Positions 5,642 to 5,930 of a DNA stretch of 5,930 nucleotides are shown piece by piece (the first letter of the stretch is position 1; each line of letters begins with the position of its first letter). Source of the stretch: Gemmatimonadales bacterium (GTDB lineage: Bacteria > Gemmatimonadota > Gemmatimonadetes > Gemmatimonadales > GWC2-71-9); NCBI GenBank assembly GCA_004525055.1, contig SPDF01000118.1, forward strand, positions 1-5,930, in the 5' to 3' direction. The position numbers and the translations under genes are program-made. The notes under the pieces were generated by a model, which worked only from the letters and a program-made list of their open reading frames with translations, had not been told where the DNA came from and ran no database searches.

Positions 5642-5661
5642 TCCGGAGTTCACCGGAGTTC
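5642..5661. repeat. Direct/inverted repeat in the RND leader
   Basis: CCGGAGTTC occurs at 5643-5651 and 5653-5661 with a 10-nt period, i.e. one helical turn. The same bases also hold the inverted repeat TCCGG (5642-5646), 6-nt gap, CCGGA (5653-5657). The element lies between the likely transcription start and the RND start codon, where a repressor site is common for efflux genes. No regulator gene is visible beside it. Confidence 0.45.
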
Positions 5662-5694
5662 CCCTGCCACCGGCCTGCTCAGGGATTTGGCCTC

Positions 5695-5930
5695 ATGTTT
5701 CTCTCAGATACATCCGTCAAGCGGCCCGTTCTCGCCACCATGATGAGCCTGGCCATTGTGCTCTTCGGGGCCATCGGCTACACCCGGCTCAGTGTCCGCG
5801 AGTACCCCGACATCGACCCCCCGATCATCTCGGTCTCCACCTTCCTCCCCGGCGCCAACCCCCGGGTCATGGAATCCGCGGTCACCGACATCCTCGAGGA
5901 AGAATTGAGCACGGTGGAAGGACTGCGGAC
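5695..5930 (+). CDS. RND efflux transporter permease (AcrB/HAE1 family), 3' partial
   Basis: Only the first 78 codons are present; the full protein should be a little over 1000 residues. The product begins MFLSDTSVKRPVLATMMS, the usual S-(V/I)-x-R-P-V-x-A-T entry into transmembrane helix 1 (about 11-30), and continues with RLSVREYPDIDPPIISVST (31-49), then LPGANPRVMESAVTDILEEEL (51-71) and STVEGL, the start of the first porter subdomain. These are hallmark motifs of proton-driven RND pumps that export drugs, lipids or other toxic compounds from the inner membrane/periplasm as a tripartite complex with an adaptor and an outer-membrane channel. AGGGA (5681-5685) is 9 nt before the ATG. No adaptor (membrane fusion protein) gene precedes it in this window, so any partner genes would be downstream or elsewhere. 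The substrate cannot be told from this fragment. Confidence 0.93.
   Translation, partial: MFLSDTSVKRPVLATMMSLAIVLFGAIGYTRLSVREYPDIDPPIISVSTFLPGANPRVMESAVTDILEEELSTVEGLR

Noticed and set aside
1..5930. CRISPR arrays, tRNAs, insertion sequences, phage or defence genes
   Set aside because: I looked on both strands and saw no spaced repeats, cloverleaf sequences, transposase or integrase motifs, or defence-type domains.

Overview
The window is a visibly GC-rich bacterial chromosomal segment. Genes are tightly packed on both strands, Shine-Dalgarno sites are good, and one gene appears to use a TTG start. The RND pump, the TMEM175-family protein and the secreted protein with a Sec signal indicate a Gram-negative bacterium. 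A Gemmatimonadota-like or other soil/aquatic high-GC lineage is my guess from overall style; no marker gene is present to prove it. I see no rRNA, tRNA, CRISPR array, insertion sequence or integrase.

Layout: (1) 3-608 (+) is the 3' part of a TMEM175-family membrane channel gene, whose start lies before the window. (2) 622-3077 (-) is a two-gene two-component operon: a seven-helix/GAF/HisKA_3 sensor kinase followed, through a 4-nt ATGA overlap, by a NarL/FixJ-type LuxR response regulator. It converges on the TMEM175 gene. (3) 3078-3173 is a compact divergent control region. (4) 3174-4559 (+) is a HEAT-repeat protein with a TTG start, shorter than the maximal open frame. (5) 4566-5219 (-) encodes a secreted protein with a probable concanavalin-A/DUF1080-like fold, converging on the HEAT gene with only 6 nt between the stop codons. 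(6) 5220-5332 is a second divergent control region with an inverted repeat next to an extended -10 box. (7) 5333-5497 (+) is a 54-residue membrane protein gene, followed by an intrinsic terminator at 5574-5598. (8) 5695-5930 (+) is the start of an RND (AcrB/HAE1-type) efflux transporter, which runs off the window.

How the genes work together: the kinase and regulator are almost certainly a cognate pair, in which the kinase senses a membrane or cytoplasmic signal and the regulator binds DNA. The HEAT gene shares their promoter region and could be a target, but nothing proves it. The remaining genes look like independent units. This is mostly an ordinary housekeeping/envelope region. The most useful leads are the two divergent control regions with palindromic elements, the unannotated 54-residue membrane protein, the repeat upstream of the RND gene and the unusual membrane sensor module of the kinase. 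I see no clear sign of a wholly new system.
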